A stretch of DNA of 64,000 bases from Dysgonomonas sp. PF1-14 (GCF_029892965.1 NZ_JARXWN010000001.1:248001-312000), one strand, 5' to 3'; shown: positions 42,711 to 52,949, counted from the stretch's first letter. Notes: a model not told the origin generated them from the sequence alone. Program-made: numbers and translations.

Positions 42711-42757
42711 ACTTGAAAAATGAATTTAACAACAAAAAAATAATACAAAAACAAATT

Positions 42758-42949
42758 ATGATCATTGTTCCATTGAAAGAGGGCGAAAACATCGAAAAAG
42801 CCCTAAAAAAATTTAAAAGAAAATACGAAAAAACAGGTGTAGTAAAAGAGCTCAGAAGACGTCAGGAATTCCGCAAGCCGTCTGTAGTAAAGAGAGAGCA
42901 AAGATTGCATGCTGTTTATGTACAGGCAATGCACCGTTCGGAAGAATAA
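42758..42949 (+). CDS. rpsU: 30S ribosomal protein S21 (bS21)
   Basis: S21 sits near the 16S 3' end on the platform; in Bacteroidota it helps hide the anti-Shine-Dalgarno. The 63-residue product starts MIIVPLKEGENIEKALKKFK and contains the RKYEKTGVVKELRRRQEF motif typical of S21. An in-frame TTG 45 bases upstream would extend it with an atypical sequence, so the ATG at 42758 is chosen. It opens the rpsU-xer-hpf-tRNA-tuf region. Confidence 0.95.
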   Translation: MIIVPLKEGENIEKALKKFKRKYEKTGVVKELRRRQEFRKPSVVKREQRLHAVYVQAMHRSEE

Positions 42950-43013
42950 AAAAATAATTGTCTTTTTCGCATAATATTATTAACTTCGTCATTCAGGATT
43001 AAAACCCGGATGA

Positions 43014-43901
43014 ATGATGCTGTTAATTGAGAAATATATCAAGTATCTCCGTTATGAAAAGAATTATTCTTTACATACGGAGATTTCTTATTCTGAGGAT
43101 CTCCGTCAATTCGCCTGCTTCATCGCCGAGCATTTTCCTGATATAGAAATACAAGCTGTTGACAGCGATATCATCCGCATGTGGATAGTCTCACTTATGG
43201 AAAACAAAATATCGCCACGCTCGGTGAATCGCAAACTGAGTTCTTTGAAATCTTTTTACAGATATCTGCTACGGATAGGCGAAACAACAGCTAATCCTGC
43301 AAAAAAGGTAACAGGCCCAAAAACGACCAAGCCGCTTCCCGCTTTTGTAAGCAATGGCGACATGGACAGCATATTGGATGAGGTGCAAGAATCCGACTCG
43401 TTCGAATCAGCACGCGACCATCTGATGATAGAACTATTCTACACCACAGGCATCCGGCGTGCCGAACTGATTGGATTAAAAGACATCGACATCGATTTCA
43501 GCAACAAAACCATACTGGTTACCGGAAAACGCAACAAACAACGAGTCATCCCCATCAGCGACAATATACTATCGCAGATAAAGCAATACTTGGAAACAAG
43601 AAATAGCGAAACCGAAAACCAGTCGGGCTATTTGTTTGTTAAAAAAGACGGACAGCAACTTTACCCGATGCTGGCGCACCGCATAGTGACAGAAAAGCTG
43701 AAACAGATCCCTACACTATCGAAGACCAGCCCACATGTCCTGCGCCACACCTTTGCCACCGGCATGCTGAACAATGGCGCCGACATCAATGCGGTAAAAG
43801 AACTGCTGGGGCACTCCAGCCTTGCTGCAACAGAAATATATACGCACACTTCATTCGAAGAATTAAAGAAAATCTATAACAAGGCTCACCCAAGAGCCTA
43901 A
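43014..43901 (+). CDS. Tyrosine site-specific recombinase XerC/XerD type
   Basis: A 295-residue recombinase. The N-terminal SAM-like DNA-binding domain (about 1-95) is followed by the catalytic domain with Arg148 (TTGIRRAEL), Lys172 (TGKRNKQR), His241 and Arg244 (HVLRHTFATG), His267 (LLGHSSL) and the nucleophile Tyr276 (EIYTH). All residues are intact. Its place between rpsU and hpf is the chromosomal-housekeeping position in Bacteroidota, so it most likely resolves chromosome dimers with FtsK (26.2 kb) rather than belonging to a mobile element. I cannot tell xerC from xerD safely. Confidence 0.93.
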   Translation: MMLLIEKYIKYLRYEKNYSLHTEISYSEDLRQFACFIAEHFPDIEIQAVDSDIIRMWIVSLMENKISPRSVNRKLSSLKSFYRYLLRIGETTANPAKKVTGPKTTKPLPAFVSNGDMDSILDEVQESDSFESARDHLMIELFYTTGIRRAELIGLKDIDIDFSNKTILVTGKRNKQRVIPISDNILSQIKQYLETRNSETENQSGYLFVKKDGQQLYPMLAHRIVTEKLKQIPTLSKTSPHVLRHTFATGMLNNGADINAVKELLGHSSLAATEIYTHTSFEELKKIYNKAHPRA

Positions 43902-43908
43902 AAATAAA

Positions 43909-43916
43909 AAGGAGGA
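43909..43916 (+). promoter_or_regulatory. Strong Shine-Dalgarno of hpf
   Basis: AAGGAGGA lies 6 bases before the hpf ATG. With the ones at map and in the rpsU leader it is one of three strong Shine-Dalgarno sites noted in the window. Confidence 0.65.
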
Positions 43917-43922
43917 AATATT

Positions 43923-44222
43923 ATGAATATTGCAATTCAGTCAGTGCATTTTGATGCAACAACTCAATTAAAAGAGTTTATCGAAAAGAAATTGTCAAAA
44001 CTGGACAAATTCTCAGATCAGATTGTAGACGCAGAAGTTATTCTGAAAGTAGTAAAACCCGAAGTATCAAACAACAAAGAAGCATCAGTAAAACTTAACA
44101 TCAAAAACGGAGAATTATTCGCGAACAAAGTGGCAGACACATTCGAAGAAGCAGTTGTGCAAAGCATAGAGGCTCTTGAAAAACAAGTATTGAAAGCCAA
44201 AGAAAAAACTCAAACAAAATAA
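43923..44222 (+). CDS. hpf: Ribosome hibernation-promoting factor HPF/YfiA, short form
   Basis: HPF binds the 30S decoding region and inactivates ribosomes in starvation. The 99-residue product starts MNIAIQSVHFDATTQLKEFI and has the family features KLSKLDKF, DAEVILKVVKPE and a C-terminal EQVVQSIEALEKQVLKAKEK-like end (here AVVQSIEALEKQVLKAK). It is the short form without a dimerisation domain. A strong Shine-Dalgarno, AAGGAGGA (43909-43916), precedes the ATG, unusual for this genome. Confidence 0.93.
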   Translation: MNIAIQSVHFDATTQLKEFIEKKLSKLDKFSDQIVDAEVILKVVKPEVSNNKEASVKLNIKNGELFANKVADTFEEAVVQSIEALEKQVLKAKEKTQTK

Positions 44223-44303
44223 AAACAAGAAACCCTTTGCTCTATATACATTAGAGGATTATGCCTCAAAAGAAAAAACAAGAGAAAAATAAATACGTAA
44301 AGT

Positions 44304-44335
44304 ATTGTTATTCTAAAAAATAATTTCTAATTTTG
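44304..44335 (+). promoter_or_regulatory. Promoter of the tRNA-Thr/tuf transcript
   Basis: ATTG (44304-44307) and the -7 box TAATTTTG (44328-44335) are 20 bases apart. The -7 box also forms the left arm of an inverted repeat: CTAATTTTG (44327-44335) is mirrored by CAAAATTAG at 44371-44379. A CGCTATT/AATAGCG hairpin (about 44345-44370) lies between them, in the transcript's start. Confidence 0.55.
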
Positions 44336-44387
44336 TCGCCGTTTCGCTATTAAAAAAGCGGTAATAGCGGCAAAATTAGATTTTTAC

Positions 44388-44461
44388 GCCTCTTTAGCTC
44401 AGTTGGCCAGAGCACGTGATTTGTAATCTCGGGGTCGTTGGTTCGAATCCGACAAGAGGCT
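44388..44461 (+). tRNA. tRNA-Thr (anticodon TGT)
   Basis: A 74-base tRNA with acceptor stem GCCTCTT/AAGAGGC, D-arm GCTC/GAGC, anticodon loop TTTGTAA (anticodon TGT) and T-arm GTTGG-TTCGAAT-CCGAC. The anticodon stem has one T-T mismatch (CGTGA/TCTCG). No CCA is encoded. It reads ACA and, with wobble, other Thr codons. Confidence 0.93.
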
Positions 44462-44477
44462 CAGGTATAAGAAACAA

Positions 44478-44537
44478 GAAGTCCTGAATGGCCTATAAAT
44501 CTAATGGTTGTAATATTCAGGCTTCGATCTTTTTTTA
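44478..44537 (+). terminator. Possible terminator between the two tRNA-Thr genes
   Basis: GAAG-T-CCTGAAT (44478-44489) pairs with ATTCAGG-CTTC (44515-44525) with one bulged T, followed by GATCTTTTTTTATT. If active, the second tRNA and tuf need another promoter; if partial, it sets their ratio. Confidence 0.5.
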
Positions 44538-44599
44538 TTTCTCTAAGATATACGTTTTTCATTAAAACATATATCCAAAAAGGATAAACACAAGATTAT

Positions 44600-44671
<72 letters not shown>

Positions 44672-44754
44672 CTGTATTTTAACTTACATGTTAGAAAGAT
44701 TTTATTCGAATTGAATTAAATATTATACATTAACTAAATAATAGAAGATTAATT

Positions 44755-45942
44755 ATGGCAAAAGAACATTTTAACCGGGCGAAACCGCACGTAAATATCG
44801 GTACAATCGGTCACGTTGACCATGGTAAAACTACTCTGACTGCTGCTATCACTAAAGTATTAGCTGACGCAGGACTTTCTCAAGCACGTTCGTTCGACTC
44901 TATCGACAACGCTCCTGAAGAAAAAGAACGTGGTATAACAATCAATACTTCTCACGTAGAATACGAAACAGCTAACCGTCACTACGCTCACGTTGACTGT
45001 CCTGGTCACGCGGACTACGTAAAAAACATGGTTACTGGTGCTGCTCAGATGGACGGTGCTATCATCGTAGTTGCTGCTACTGATGGTCCGATGCCTCAAA
45101 CTCGTGAGCACATCCTTCTTGCTCGTCAGGTAAACGTACCAAGACTGGTTGTTTTCATGAACAAATGTGATATCGTTGAAGACGAAGAAATGTTGGAACT
45201 TGTAGAACTTGAAATGCGTGAGCTTCTTTCATTCTACGAATTCGACGGCGACAATACTCCGGTTATCCGCGGTTCTGCTCTTGGGGCATTGAACGGTGTT
45301 GAGCCTTGGGTTAGCCAGGTAATGGAGCTTATGAAGAATGTAGACGAATGGATTCCACTTCCTGAGCGCGACGTTGATAAACCATTCCTTATGCCAGTTG
45401 AAGACGTGTTCTCTATCACAGGTCGTGGTACAGTAGCAACAGGTCGTATCGAGACAGGTAAAATCAAAACTGGTGAAGAAGTTCAGATCATCGGTCTTGG
45501 AGCTGAAGCTAAAAAATCAGTTGTTACAGGAGTAGAAATGTTCCGTAAGATTCTTGACGACGGACAAGCCGGTGACAACGTAGGTCTTCTCCTTCGTGGT
45601 ATCGATAAAGAAGAAATCAAACGTGGTATGGTAATCACTCACCCGGGAAAAATCACTCCTCACACTAAGATCAAAGCTGAGGTGTATATCCTGAAAAAAG
45701 AAGAAGGTGGACGTCACACTCCATTCCACAACAAATATCGTCCTCAGTTCTACCTGCGTACGCTTGACGTTACTGGTGAAATCACTCTTCCTGAAGGAAC
45801 AGACATGGTTATGCCTGGTGACAACTTGACTATCACAGTAGATCTTATCTACCCGGTTGCTTGTAATGTAGGTCTTCGTTTCGCTATCCGCGAAGGTGGA
45901 CGTACAGTAGGTGCTGGTCAGATAACAGAAGTACTAGGATAA
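44755..45942 (+). CDS. tuf: Elongation factor Tu
   Basis: EF-Tu carries aminoacyl-tRNA to the ribosome as a GTPase. The 395-residue protein has G1 [10 protein letters not shown] (19-28), the switch I threonine in [10 protein letters not shown]3 DCPGHADY, G4 NKCD and domains II and III of normal length, ending QITEVLG. Codon use is the most biased of the window (frequent CGT, GGT, CTT), fitting very high expression. It lies downstream of two tRNA-Thr genes and upstream of tRNA-Trp, an arrangement common in Bacteroidota. Confidence 0.99.
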   Translation: MAKEHFNRAKPHVNIGTIGHVDHGKTTLTAAITKVLADAGLSQARSFDSIDNAPEEKERGITINTSHVEYETANRHYAHVDCPGHADYVKNMVTGAAQMDGAIIVVAATDGPMPQTREHILLARQVNVPRLVVFMNKCDIVEDEEMLELVELEMRELLSFYEFDGDNTPVIRGSALGALNGVEPWVSQVMELMKNVDEWIPLPERDVDKPFLMPVEDVFSITGRGTVATGRIETGKIKTGEEVQIIGLGAEAKKSVVTGVEMFRKILDDGQAGDNVGLLLRGIDKEEIKRGMVITHPGKITPHTKIKAEVYILKKEEGGRHTPFHNKYRPQFYLRTLDVTGEITLPEGTDMVMPGDNLTITVDLIYPVACNVGLRFAIREGGRTVGAGQITEVLG

Positions 45943-45958
45943 TAAAAATTCAATCATA

Positions 45959-45990
45959 ATAAAGTCGGTTTGCAATATGACCGACTTTAT
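45959..45990 (+). terminator. Hairpin between tuf and tRNA-Trp (partial terminator or processing site)
   Basis: ATAAAGTCGGT (45959-45969) pairs perfectly with ACCGACTTTAT (45980-45990). The following bases AATCTACGG are not a T-run, and tRNA-Trp starts 5 bases later, so processing or mRNA-end protection of tuf is as likely as termination. Confidence 0.5.
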
Positions 45991-45995
45991 AATCT

Positions 45996-46067
45996 ACGGG
46001 CGTAGTTCAGTGGTAGAGCGTTGGTCTCCAAAACCAAATGTCGGGAGTTCGAATCTCTCCGCCCGTG
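45996..46067 (+). tRNA. tRNA-Trp (anticodon CCA)
   Basis: A 72-base tRNA with acceptor ACGGGCG/CGCCCGT, D-arm GTTC/GAGC, anticodon loop CTCCAAA (anticodon CCA) in stem TTGGT/ACCAA and T-arm GGGAG-TTCGAAT-CTCTC (approximate). No 3' CCA is encoded. It stands between tuf and secE, the usual place. Confidence 0.94.
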
Positions 46068-46088
46068 CTAAAACAACTCAGGTGAGTG

Positions 46089-46280
46089 ATGAAAAAAATA
46101 ATTAACTATATCAAAGATTCTTATAACGAACTTGTATATAAGGTATCTTGGCCGTCTCGGGCAGAATTAACCAACAGCGCTGTTATTGTCATGATCGCTT
46201 CCATTATTATGGCATTAGTAGTATGGGGGGTTGATTCGGCTTTCGAAAATCTGATCAAGAAGGTATTCTATGGTCTGTAA
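46089..46280 (+). CDS. secE: Preprotein translocase subunit SecE
   Basis: SecE is the small single-span clamp of the SecYEG channel. The 63-residue product has the amphipathic start MKKIINYIKDSYNELVYKVSWPSRAEL with the conserved KVSWPSR motif and one membrane segment (about 30-50, SAVIVMIASIIMALVVWGV). A GTG one codon earlier is an alternative start. It forms the secE-nusG pair, 15 bases apart. Confidence 0.96.
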   Translation: MKKIINYIKDSYNELVYKVSWPSRAELTNSAVIVMIASIIMALVVWGVDSAFENLIKKVFYGL

Positions 46281-46295
46281 TATTTATCAAAAGCT

Positions 46296-46841
46296 ATGAC
46301 TGAAATCGAAAAGAAATGGTACGTTCTGCGTGCCGTTAGTGGAAAAGAAAATAAAGTCAAAGAATATCTTGAAGCTGAGATAAAGAAATCTGACTTAGGG
46401 AAATACATTTCTCAAGTTCTTATCCCCACAGAGAAGACTTACATCATGCGTAACGGAAAGAAAGTTCTGAAAGAAAGAGCTTATCTTCCCGGTTATATTT
46501 TGATTGAGGCTGCTCTGATAGGAGAAGTTATCCATGAGCTGCGCAACATTAATTTCGTTGCCGGTTTTCTACCCAACACAGCCAACCCTCAGCCACTGAG
46601 CCAGTCCGAAGTAAACCGGATACTAGGCACTATGGACGAACTGGATGAGCAGGAAGTAGGCATGGATATCCAATATTTTGTTGGAGAGAACGTAAAAGTG
46701 ATCAATGGGCCTTTCTCTGGATTCTCCGGCGTTATCGAAGAAGTAAACACAGAGAAAAAGAAACTGAAAGTAATGGTAAAAATATTCGGACGGAAAACTC
46801 CGCTCGAATTGAATTACGTACAAGTCGAAAAAGAACAGTAA
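46296..46841 (+). CDS. nusG: Transcription termination/antitermination protein NusG
   Basis: NusG binds RNA polymerase and links it to the ribosome or Rho. The 181-residue protein has the NGN domain (KWYVLRAVSGKENKVKEYLE, LPGYILIEA) and a C-terminal KOW domain (FVGENVKVINGPFSGFSGVIEEVNTEKKKL, partly quoted). A normal linker separates them. It precedes rplK by 67 bases. Confidence 0.97.
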   Translation: MTEIEKKWYVLRAVSGKENKVKEYLEAEIKKSDLGKYISQVLIPTEKTYIMRNGKKVLKERAYLPGYILIEAALIGEVIHELRNINFVAGFLPNTANPQPLSQSEVNRILGTMDELDEQEVGMDIQYFVGENVKVINGPFSGFSGVIEEVNTEKKKLKVMVKIFGRKTPLELNYVQVEKEQ

Positions 46842-46908
46842 GGTTTTGGTTACGCAATCCCCGATGTTCAATCTTAGGTTTTAATAAAACTAAAAATTAA
46901 AAACAGAA

Positions 46909-47352
46909 ATGGCTAAAGAAATTGCTGGACAATTAAAATTACAGATTAAAGGCGGTGCAGCAAATCCATCTCCTCCCGTAGGACCTGCATTAGGTTCGAA
47001 AGGGATCAATATCATGGATTTCTGTAAGCAATTTAATGCCAGAACTCAAGACAAGGCAGGTAAAATATTACCAGTAATAATTACTTACTATGCCGATAAG
47101 TCTTTCGATTTTATAGTAAAACAACCACCGGTAGCTATCCAATTACTGGAGGCTTCTAAAACAAAAAGCGGATCGGCCGAACCAAATCGTAAGAAGGTAG
47201 CTGAAATTACTTGGGAACAAGTAAAAGCTATCGCTGAAGATAAAATGGCGGACCTGAACTGTTTTACTATCGAATCGGCCATGAAAATGGTTGCTGGTAC
47301 AGCAAGAAGTATGGGTATCACCGTAAAAGGGGCTTTCCCTGATGTTAAATAA
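46909..47352 (+). CDS. rplK: 50S ribosomal protein L11 (uL11)
   Basis: L11 forms the GTPase-associated region with L10 and L7/L12 and binds thiostrepton-sensitive rRNA. The 147-residue product contains the motifs [21 protein letters not shown], the proline switch of the N-domain, and the C-terminal RNA-binding [12 protein letters not shown]. Gene order rplK-rplA-rplJ-rplL is standard. Confidence 0.98.
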   Translation: MAKEIAGQLKLQIKGGAANPSPPVGPALGSKGINIMDFCKQFNARTQDKAGKILPVIITYYADKSFDFIVKQPPVAIQLLEASKTKSGSAEPNRKKVAEITWEQVKAIAEDKMADLNCFTIESAMKMVAGTARSMGITVKGAFPDVK

Positions 47353-47369
47353 TTAAACTTCAATTAAAA

Positions 47370-48065
47370 ATGGGTAAACTTACAAAAAATCAAAAGTTAG
47401 CTTCCAGTAAGATTGAGGCAGGTAAATTATATACACTCAGCGAAGCTTCATCTCTTGTAAAAGAGATTACGACTACAAAATTCGATGCATCTGTTGATTT
47501 AGATGTTCGTCTTGGCGTAGACCCTCGTAAAGCTAACCAGATGGTAAGAGGTGTAGTATCTCTTCCTCATGGAACAGGAAAGCAAGTGAGAGTTTTGGTG
47601 TTATGTTCTCCGGACGCAGAAGCTGCTGCTAAAGAAGCAGGAGCCGACTATGTAGGTTTGGACGAGTATATCGAAAAAATAAAAGGTGGCTGGACTGATA
47701 TTGATGTTATCATCACACAACCTGCCATCATGGGTAAGATCGGTGCCCTGGGACGTGTATTAGGACCTCGTGGTCTGATGCCTAACCCTAAGAGCGGTAC
47801 CGTAACTATGGATGTTGCTAAAGCTGTGACAGAAGTTAAAGCCGGTAAAATAGACTTTAAAGTAGACAAAGCTGGTATTATCCACGCATCTATCGGTAAA
47901 GTATCATTTACTCCGGAACAGATCAGAGATAACGCGAAAGAATTTATCGCTACGCTTATCAAACTGAAACCGACTGCGGCTAAAGGAACTTATGTGAAAA
48001 GTGTTTGTCTTTCAAGTACTATGAGTCCGGGTGTAAAAATAGACCCTAAATCAGTAGAAAACTAA
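47370..48065 (+). CDS. rplA: 50S ribosomal protein L1 (uL1)
   Basis: L1 forms the mobile stalk that releases E-site tRNA. The 231-residue protein has the conserved blocks [39 protein letters not shown] and [16 protein letters not shown]. It is 17 bases after rplK and 22 bases before rplJ. L1 often represses rplKA translation; no strong target hairpin is obvious in the 67-base leader. Confidence 0.98.
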   Translation: MGKLTKNQKLASSKIEAGKLYTLSEASSLVKEITTTKFDASVDLDVRLGVDPRKANQMVRGVVSLPHGTGKQVRVLVLCSPDAEAAAKEAGADYVGLDEYIEKIKGGWTDIDVIITQPAIMGKIGALGRVLGPRGLMPNPKSGTVTMDVAKAVTEVKAGKIDFKVDKAGIIHASIGKVSFTPEQIRDNAKEFIATLIKLKPTAAKGTYVKSVCLSSTMSPGVKIDPKSVEN

Positions 48066-48087
48066 TCGAAAAATTGACTGAAAAATT

Positions 48088-48600
48088 ATGAGAAAGGAAG
48101 ATAAAACGACTATCATAGAAGCTATAGCCTCTACAATCAAAGGATACGAGCATTTCTACCTTACAGACATAGCTACTCTTAATTCTGCTAAAACAAGCGA
48201 ACTAAGAAGAGAATGTGCTAAGCAGGAAATCAAGTTGATGGTTGTAAAAAACACATTGCTGCAAAAAGCATTGGATACACTTGAAGGTGACTATTCGGAA
48301 CTGAGCAAAGTACTGAAAGGTAACACAGCTATCATGTTCTCCAATTCGGCAAATGCACCGGCTAAGTTGATAGCAAAATATAAAAAGGAAGGAATCCCTG
48401 CACTGAAAGCTGCTTATGTACAAGAAAGCTTCTATGTAGGCGCTGAGAACCTGAAAGCACTCGAAAACGTTAAGAGCAAGAACGAACTTATCGGCGACGT
48501 TATCGGATTGCTTCAATCTCCGGCTAAGAATGTTATCTCTGCCCTTCAATCAGGTGGAAATACTATTCACGGCGTATTAGAAACATTATCGAACAGATAA
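48088..48600 (+). CDS. rplJ: 50S ribosomal protein L10 (uL10)
   Basis: L10 anchors the L7/L12 dimers to 23S rRNA. The 170-residue product starts MRKEDKTTIIEAIASTIKGY and has the L10 core LRRECAKQEIKLMVVKNTLLQKAL (partly quoted) and the C-terminal helix that binds L12 dimers (VISALQSGGNTIHGVLETL). The leader to rplA is only 22 bases, so an L10-type leader structure is not available here. Confidence 0.97.
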   Translation: MRKEDKTTIIEAIASTIKGYEHFYLTDIATLNSAKTSELRRECAKQEIKLMVVKNTLLQKALDTLEGDYSELSKVLKGNTAIMFSNSANAPAKLIAKYKKEGIPALKAAYVQESFYVGAENLKALENVKSKNELIGDVIGLLQSPAKNVISALQSGGNTIHGVLETLSNR

Positions 48601-48647
48601 TACACATTTAACAAAAAAGAATAATAACAATTTTAATTTATACAAAA

Positions 48648-49028
48648 ATGGCAGATATCAAAGCTATTGCAGAACAACTAGTAAATTTGACAGTGAAAGA
48701 AGTAAGCGAATTGGCTGAAATTCTAAAAACTGAATACGGTATTGAACCAGCTGCTGCTGCAGTTGCTGTTGCGGCAGGACCTGCTGCAGGTGGTGCGGCT
48801 GAAGCTGCAGAAGAAAAAACATCTTTCGATGTAATTCTTAAAGCAGCCGGAGCTAACAAATTGCAAGTTGTTAAAGCTGTAAAAGAACTTACAGGACTTG
48901 GTTTGAAAGAGGCTAAAGACATCGTAGATGCTGCTCCTAGCGAATTGAAAAAAGGAGTAACTAAAGATGAAGCTGACGCATTGAAAAAACAATTAGAAGA
49001 AGCTGGAGCCGAAATTGAACTTAAGTAA
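48648..49028 (+). CDS. rplL: 50S ribosomal protein L7/L12 (bL12)
   Basis: L7/L12 is the multi-copy stalk protein that recruits translation GTPases. The 126-residue protein has an N-terminal dimer domain ([20 protein letters not shown]), an Ala/Gly-rich hinge ([20 protein letters not shown]) and the C-terminal domain with [24 protein letters not shown]-like sequence (here [20 protein letters not shown]). An attenuator-like hairpin follows before rpoB. Confidence 0.98.
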   Translation: MADIKAIAEQLVNLTVKEVSELAEILKTEYGIEPAAAAVAVAAGPAAGGAAEAAEEKTSFDVILKAAGANKLQVVKAVKELTGLGLKEAKDIVDAAPSELKKGVTKDEADALKKQLEEAGAEIELK

Positions 49029-49053
49029 AGATAGTCCTGTAAAAGGGATATTT

Positions 49054-49092
49054 GGTTAGGAACCTTCACAGAAGGAGGTTCTTAACCTTTTT
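49054..49092 (+). terminator. Attenuator-like hairpin between rplL and rpoB
   Basis: GGTTAGGAACCTTC (49054-49067) pairs with GAAGGAGGTTCTTAACC (49071-49087), with a small bulge, followed by TTTTT. Partial termination here would set the high ratio of L7/L12 to RNA polymerase mRNA, as is known for this junction in other bacteria. Confidence 0.7.
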
Positions 49093-49130
49093 GCGTCAAA
49101 AATAATTAGTTCAATAAAATTGGTAACTCC

Positions 49131-52100
49131 ATGTCTTCAACAAATACAAATCAAAGAATCAATTTCGCTTCAATAAAGAATCCGCTTCCTTATCCGGATT
49201 TCCTTGAAGTACAGTTAAAGTCATTCCGTGACTTTTTACAACTTGATACCCCTCCTGAAAAAAGGAAAAACGAAGGACTATACAAAGTTTTTGCTGAAAA
49301 CTTTCCTATAGCCGATACACGAAACAACTTTGTATTAGAGTTTCTAGACTACTTCATCGATCCTCCTCGTTATACCATCGAAGAATGTATCGAAAGAGGT
49401 TTGACATACAGTGTGCCTCTGAAAGCCAAACTAAAGCTTTATTGCACCGACCCCGATCATGAAGATTTTGATACAGTTATCCAGGATGTATATCTGGGAC
49501 TGATACCATATATGACCGACAAAGGCACCTTTGTCATCAACGGAGCCGAACGTGTTGTTGTATCACAATTGCACCGTTCGCCCGGCGTATTCTTCGGACA
49601 GACAATGCACGCCAATGGAACTAAACTTTATTCGGCGCGTATCATTCCGTTCAAAGGCTCATGGATCGAGTTTGCTACAGACATCAACAATGTCATGTAC
49701 GCATACATCGACCGTAAGAAAAAATTGCCGGTAACAACACTCCTTCGTGCCATCGGATTCGAGAGTGATAGAGATATCCTCGAAATTTTCGATCTGGCAG
49801 AAGAAATAAAAGTTACAAAACAAAATATAAAGAAAGTCTTAGGACGCAAGCTTGCCGCCAGAATCCTGAGAACGTGGATGGAAGACTTCGTAGATGAAGA
49901 TACCGGTGAGGTAACTTCTATCGAACGTAACGAAGTAATCCTTGAACGTGAAAATGTTCTTGAAAAAGAGCATCTCGACCTGATCACTGATTCGGGTGTT
50001 TCTACTATTTTGTTGCACAAAGAATCTCAGAACATTTCCGACTTTGCCATTATCTACAACACGTTGCAGAAAGACCCTAGTAACTCGGAAATAGATGCGG
50101 TTCGTCATATCTACAGGCAGCTGCGCAGCGCAGAACCTGCTGACGACACCAGTGCCCGCGAGGTAATCAACAACTTGTTCTTTTCAGAAAAACGCTACGA
50201 TCTGGGAGAAGTAGGACGATACAGACTGAACAAAAAACTAGGGCTGTCTACCGGTACAGATATTCGTGTTCTGACAAAAGAAGACATTATAGAAATCATC
50301 AAGTACCTGATAGAACTGATCAACTCAAAAGCTATCGTTGATGATATCGACCACTTGAGCAACCGTCGTGTACGTACAGTTGGCGAACAGCTTTTCAACC
50401 AGTTTGGAGTTGGTCTAAACCGTATGGCACGCATCATTCGTGAAAGAATGAACGTTCGCGACAATGAAGTATTTACGCCGATCGACCTGATTAACGCGAA
50501 AACAATATCTTCTGTTGTTAACACATTCTTCGGAACGAATGCATTGTCTCAGTTCATGGATCAAACCAATCCGTTGGCAGAGATCACTCACAAGCGTCGT
50601 ATGTCGGCACTCGGGCCAGGCGGACTTTCCCGCGAAAGAGCAGGTTTCGAGGTGCGTGACGTTCACTATACCCACTACGGACGTCTTTGTCCGATAGAAA
50701 CACCGGAAGGGCCTAACATTGGTCTTATCTCTTCACTTTGTGTATATGCAAAGATCAATGATCTGGGATTCATCGAAACCCCTTATCGCAAAGTAGCAGA
50801 TAAAAAAGTAGACCTTTCGGATAACGGAATCGTCTACCTAGCAGCCGAAGAAGAGGAAGACAGACTGATCGCACAAGGTAATGCGCCGTTGAATGATGAT
50901 GGCGGATTCATTAACCCGCGCGTAAAGGCACGTCAGGATGCAGACTATCCGGTAATAGCTCCCGAAGAGGTAGAACTAATGGACGTATCTCCTACTCAGA
51001 TTGCATCTATTGCAGCATCATTGATTCCGTTCCTGGAGCATGACGATGCCAACCGTGCACTGATGGGATCGAATATGATGCGTCAGGCAGTTCCGCTGAT
51101 GCGTACCGAAGCCCCTATCGTAGGTACAGGAATCGAAGGTCAGTTGATCCGCGATTCACGTACTCAGATTGTAGCCGAAGGCGCAGGAGAAGTGGTATAT
51201 GTAGATGCTGACACCATTAAGATAAAATATGACCGTACGCAAGACGAAGACTTTGTAGCTTTCGACGATGCTGTTAAAACATATGTGATCCCTAAATTCC
51301 GTAAAACGAACCAGAATACAACAATCGACCTTCGTCCTATTTGCCGTAAAGGAGACAGAGTTGTAGCCAATCAGATACTTACCGAAGGATATTCGACAGA
51401 GCAAGGAGAACTCGCTATCGGTAAAAACCTGAAAGTAGCATTCATGCCTTGGAAAGGATATAACTTCGAGGATGCAATCGTATTGAACGAACGTATTGTA
51501 CGCGAAGATATATTCACTTCAGTTCACGTTGAAGAATTTGCACTTGAAGTGCGCGATACAAAACGTGGTGTCGAAGAACTAACCTCCGATATACCGAATG
51601 TGAGCGAAGAAGCTACAAAAGATCTGGACGAAAGAGGAATTATCCGTATCGGAGCGCGTGTTAATCCGGGCGATATCCTTATCGGTAAGATTACTCCGAA
51701 AGGAGAATCGGATCCGTCGCCGGAAGAAAAACTGCTTCGTGCAATCTTTGGGGATAAAGCCGGAGATGTGAAAGATGCCTCACTAAAAGCTTCTCCTTCA
51801 CTCAAAGGAGTAGTAGTAGGGACAAACCTGTTCTCTAAAGCTTCGAAGAAAGGAAAAACAAAACTTTCGAGTAAAGCACTGCTTCCTAAACTGGATGAAG
51901 AATATGAAGAAAAGATAGCGAAGGTAAAAGCTGTATTGGTAGACAAACTACTGATATTGACCGAAGGCAAAACATCTCAGGGAGTAAAAGACTATCTGAA
52001 TGTAGATATCATAGCCAAAGGTTCTAAATTTACAAAAAGCGCACTGGACAATATCGACTACGAATCGATACAGGTAAGTAACTGGACAACAGATGCTCAC

Positions 52101-52943
52101 AAAAACGATCTGATCCGCGATGTTATTGTTAATTATCTGCGTAAATATAAAGAACTCGATGCCGAACTGAAACGCAAACGTTTCGACCTGACTATCGGAG
52201 ACGAATTACCATCAGGTATCATTCAGATAGCGAAAGTGTATGTTGCTAAGAAACGTAAAGTACAGGTAGGTGATAAGATGGCCGGCCGTCACGGTAATAA
52301 AGGTATCGTATCACGTATCGTTCGCCAGGAAGACATGCCGTTCTTACCGGACGGAACACCGGTAGATATCGTATTGAATCCGCTGGGTGTGCCTTCACGT
52401 ATGAACTTGGGACAGATTTTTGAAACGGTTCTGGGTTGGGCAGGAAAAGAACTCGGTGTCAAATTTGCGACTCCGATCTTTGACGGAGCAAGCCTTGACG
52501 ATCTGAATATTTGGACTGACAAAGCCAACGTTCCTCAATATGGAAAAGTACGCCTTTTCGACGGAGGTACAGGAGACCAGTTTGACCAACATGCTACAGT
52601 AGGTATCATCTATATGCTGAAACTGGGGCACATGGTGGAAGACAAGATGCACGCCCGTTCTATCGGACCATACTCACTCATTACGCAACAGCCTCTTGGA
52701 GGTAAAGCTCAATTCGGGGGACAACGTTTCGGAGAGATGGAGGTTTGGGCACTTGAAGCATTTGGTGCTACTCATATCCTTAGAGAAATTCTTACCATCA
52801 AGTCTGATGACGTGGTGGGACGCTCTAAAGCTTATGAAGCCATCGTTAAGGGTGAACCTATGCCACAGCCGGGTATTCCTGAGTCACTGAACGTACTCCT
52901 TCACGAAATGCGCGGACTGGGACTAAGCGTTTCTCTTGATTAA
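49131..52943 (+). CDS. rpoB: RNA polymerase beta subunit
   Basis: The 1270-residue beta subunit forms one pincer and the rifampicin pocket of RNA polymerase. The rifampicin cluster (about residues 466-500) reads [20 protein letters not shown] then [17 protein letters not shown], with the sensitive-type Asp, His and Ser residues. The [12 protein letters not shown] motif and the C-terminal [21 protein letters not shown] are intact. The gene is followed by a 117-base gap holding an inverted repeat before rpoC. Confidence 0.98.
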   Translation: MSSTNTNQRINFASIKNPLPYPDFLEVQLKSFRDFLQLDTPPEKRKNEGLYKVFAENFPIADTRNNFVLEFLDYFIDPPRYTIEECIERGLTYSVPLKAKLKLYCTDPDHEDFDTVIQDVYLGLIPYMTDKGTFVINGAERVVVSQLHRSPGVFFGQTMHANGTKLYSARIIPFKGSWIEFATDINNVMYAYIDRKKKLPVTTLLRAIGFESDRDILEIFDLAEEIKVTKQNIKKVLGRKLAARILRTWMEDFVDEDTGEVTSIERNEVILERENVLEKEHLDLITDSGVSTILLHKESQNISDFAIIYNTLQKDPSNSEIDAVRHIYRQLRSAEPADDTSAREVINNLFFSEKRYDLGEVGRYRLNKKLGLSTGTDIRVLTKEDIIEIIKYLIELINSKAIVDDIDHLSNRRVRTVGEQLFNQFGVGLNRMARIIRERMNVRDNEVFTPIDLINAKTISSVVNTFFGTNALSQFMDQTNPLAEITHKRRMSALGPGGLSRERAGFEVRDVHYTHYGRLCPIETPEGPNIGLISSLCVYAKINDLGFIETPYRKVADKKVDLSDNGIVYLAAEEEEDRLIAQGNAPLNDDGGFINPRVKARQDADYPVIAPEEVELMDVSPTQIASIAASLIPFLEHDDANRALMGSNMMRQAVPLMRTEAPIVGTGIEGQLIRDSRTQIVAEGAGEVVYVDADTIKIKYDRTQDEDFVAFDDAVKTYVIPKFRKTNQNTTIDLRPICRKGDRVVANQILTEGYSTEQGELAIGKNLKVAFMPWKGYNFEDAIVLNERIVREDIFTSVHVEEFALEVRDTKRGVEELTSDIPNVSEEATKDLDERGIIRIGARVNPGDILIGKITPKGESDPSPEEKLLRAIFGDKAGDVKDASLKASPSLKGVVVGTNLFSKASKKGKTKLSSKALLPKLDEEYEEKIAKVKAVLVDKLLILTEGKTSQGVKDYLNVDIIAKGSKFTKSALDNIDYESIQVSNWTTDAHKNDLIRDVIVNYLRKYKELDAELKRKRFDLTIGDELPSGIIQIAKVYVAKKRKVQVGDKMAGRHGNKGIVSRIVRQEDMPFLPDGTPVDIVLNPLGVPSRMNLGQIFETVLGWAGKELGVKFATPIFDGASLDDLNIWTDKANVPQYGKVRLFDGGTGDQFDQHATVGIIYMLKLGHMVEDKMHARSIGPYSLITQQPLGGKAQFGGQRFGEMEVWALEAFGATHILREILTIKSDDVVGRSKAYEAIVKGEPMPQPGIPESLNVLLHEMRGLGLSVSLD

Positions 52944-52949
52944 TATTAA

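Noticed and set aside
43014-43901. Xer-type recombinase as a sign of an integrated mobile element
   Set aside because: It sits in a conserved housekeeping block between rpsU and hpf, with no attachment-site repeats, cargo or composition change.
44261-44323. A 20-codon Lys-rich frame (MPQKKKQEKNKY...) after hpf
   Set aside because: Composition follows the A-rich DNA, it overlaps the tRNA promoter region, and nothing supports translation.
50524-50640. Rifampicin-resistance change in rpoB
   Set aside because: The cluster carries the sensitive-type Asp, His and Ser residues.
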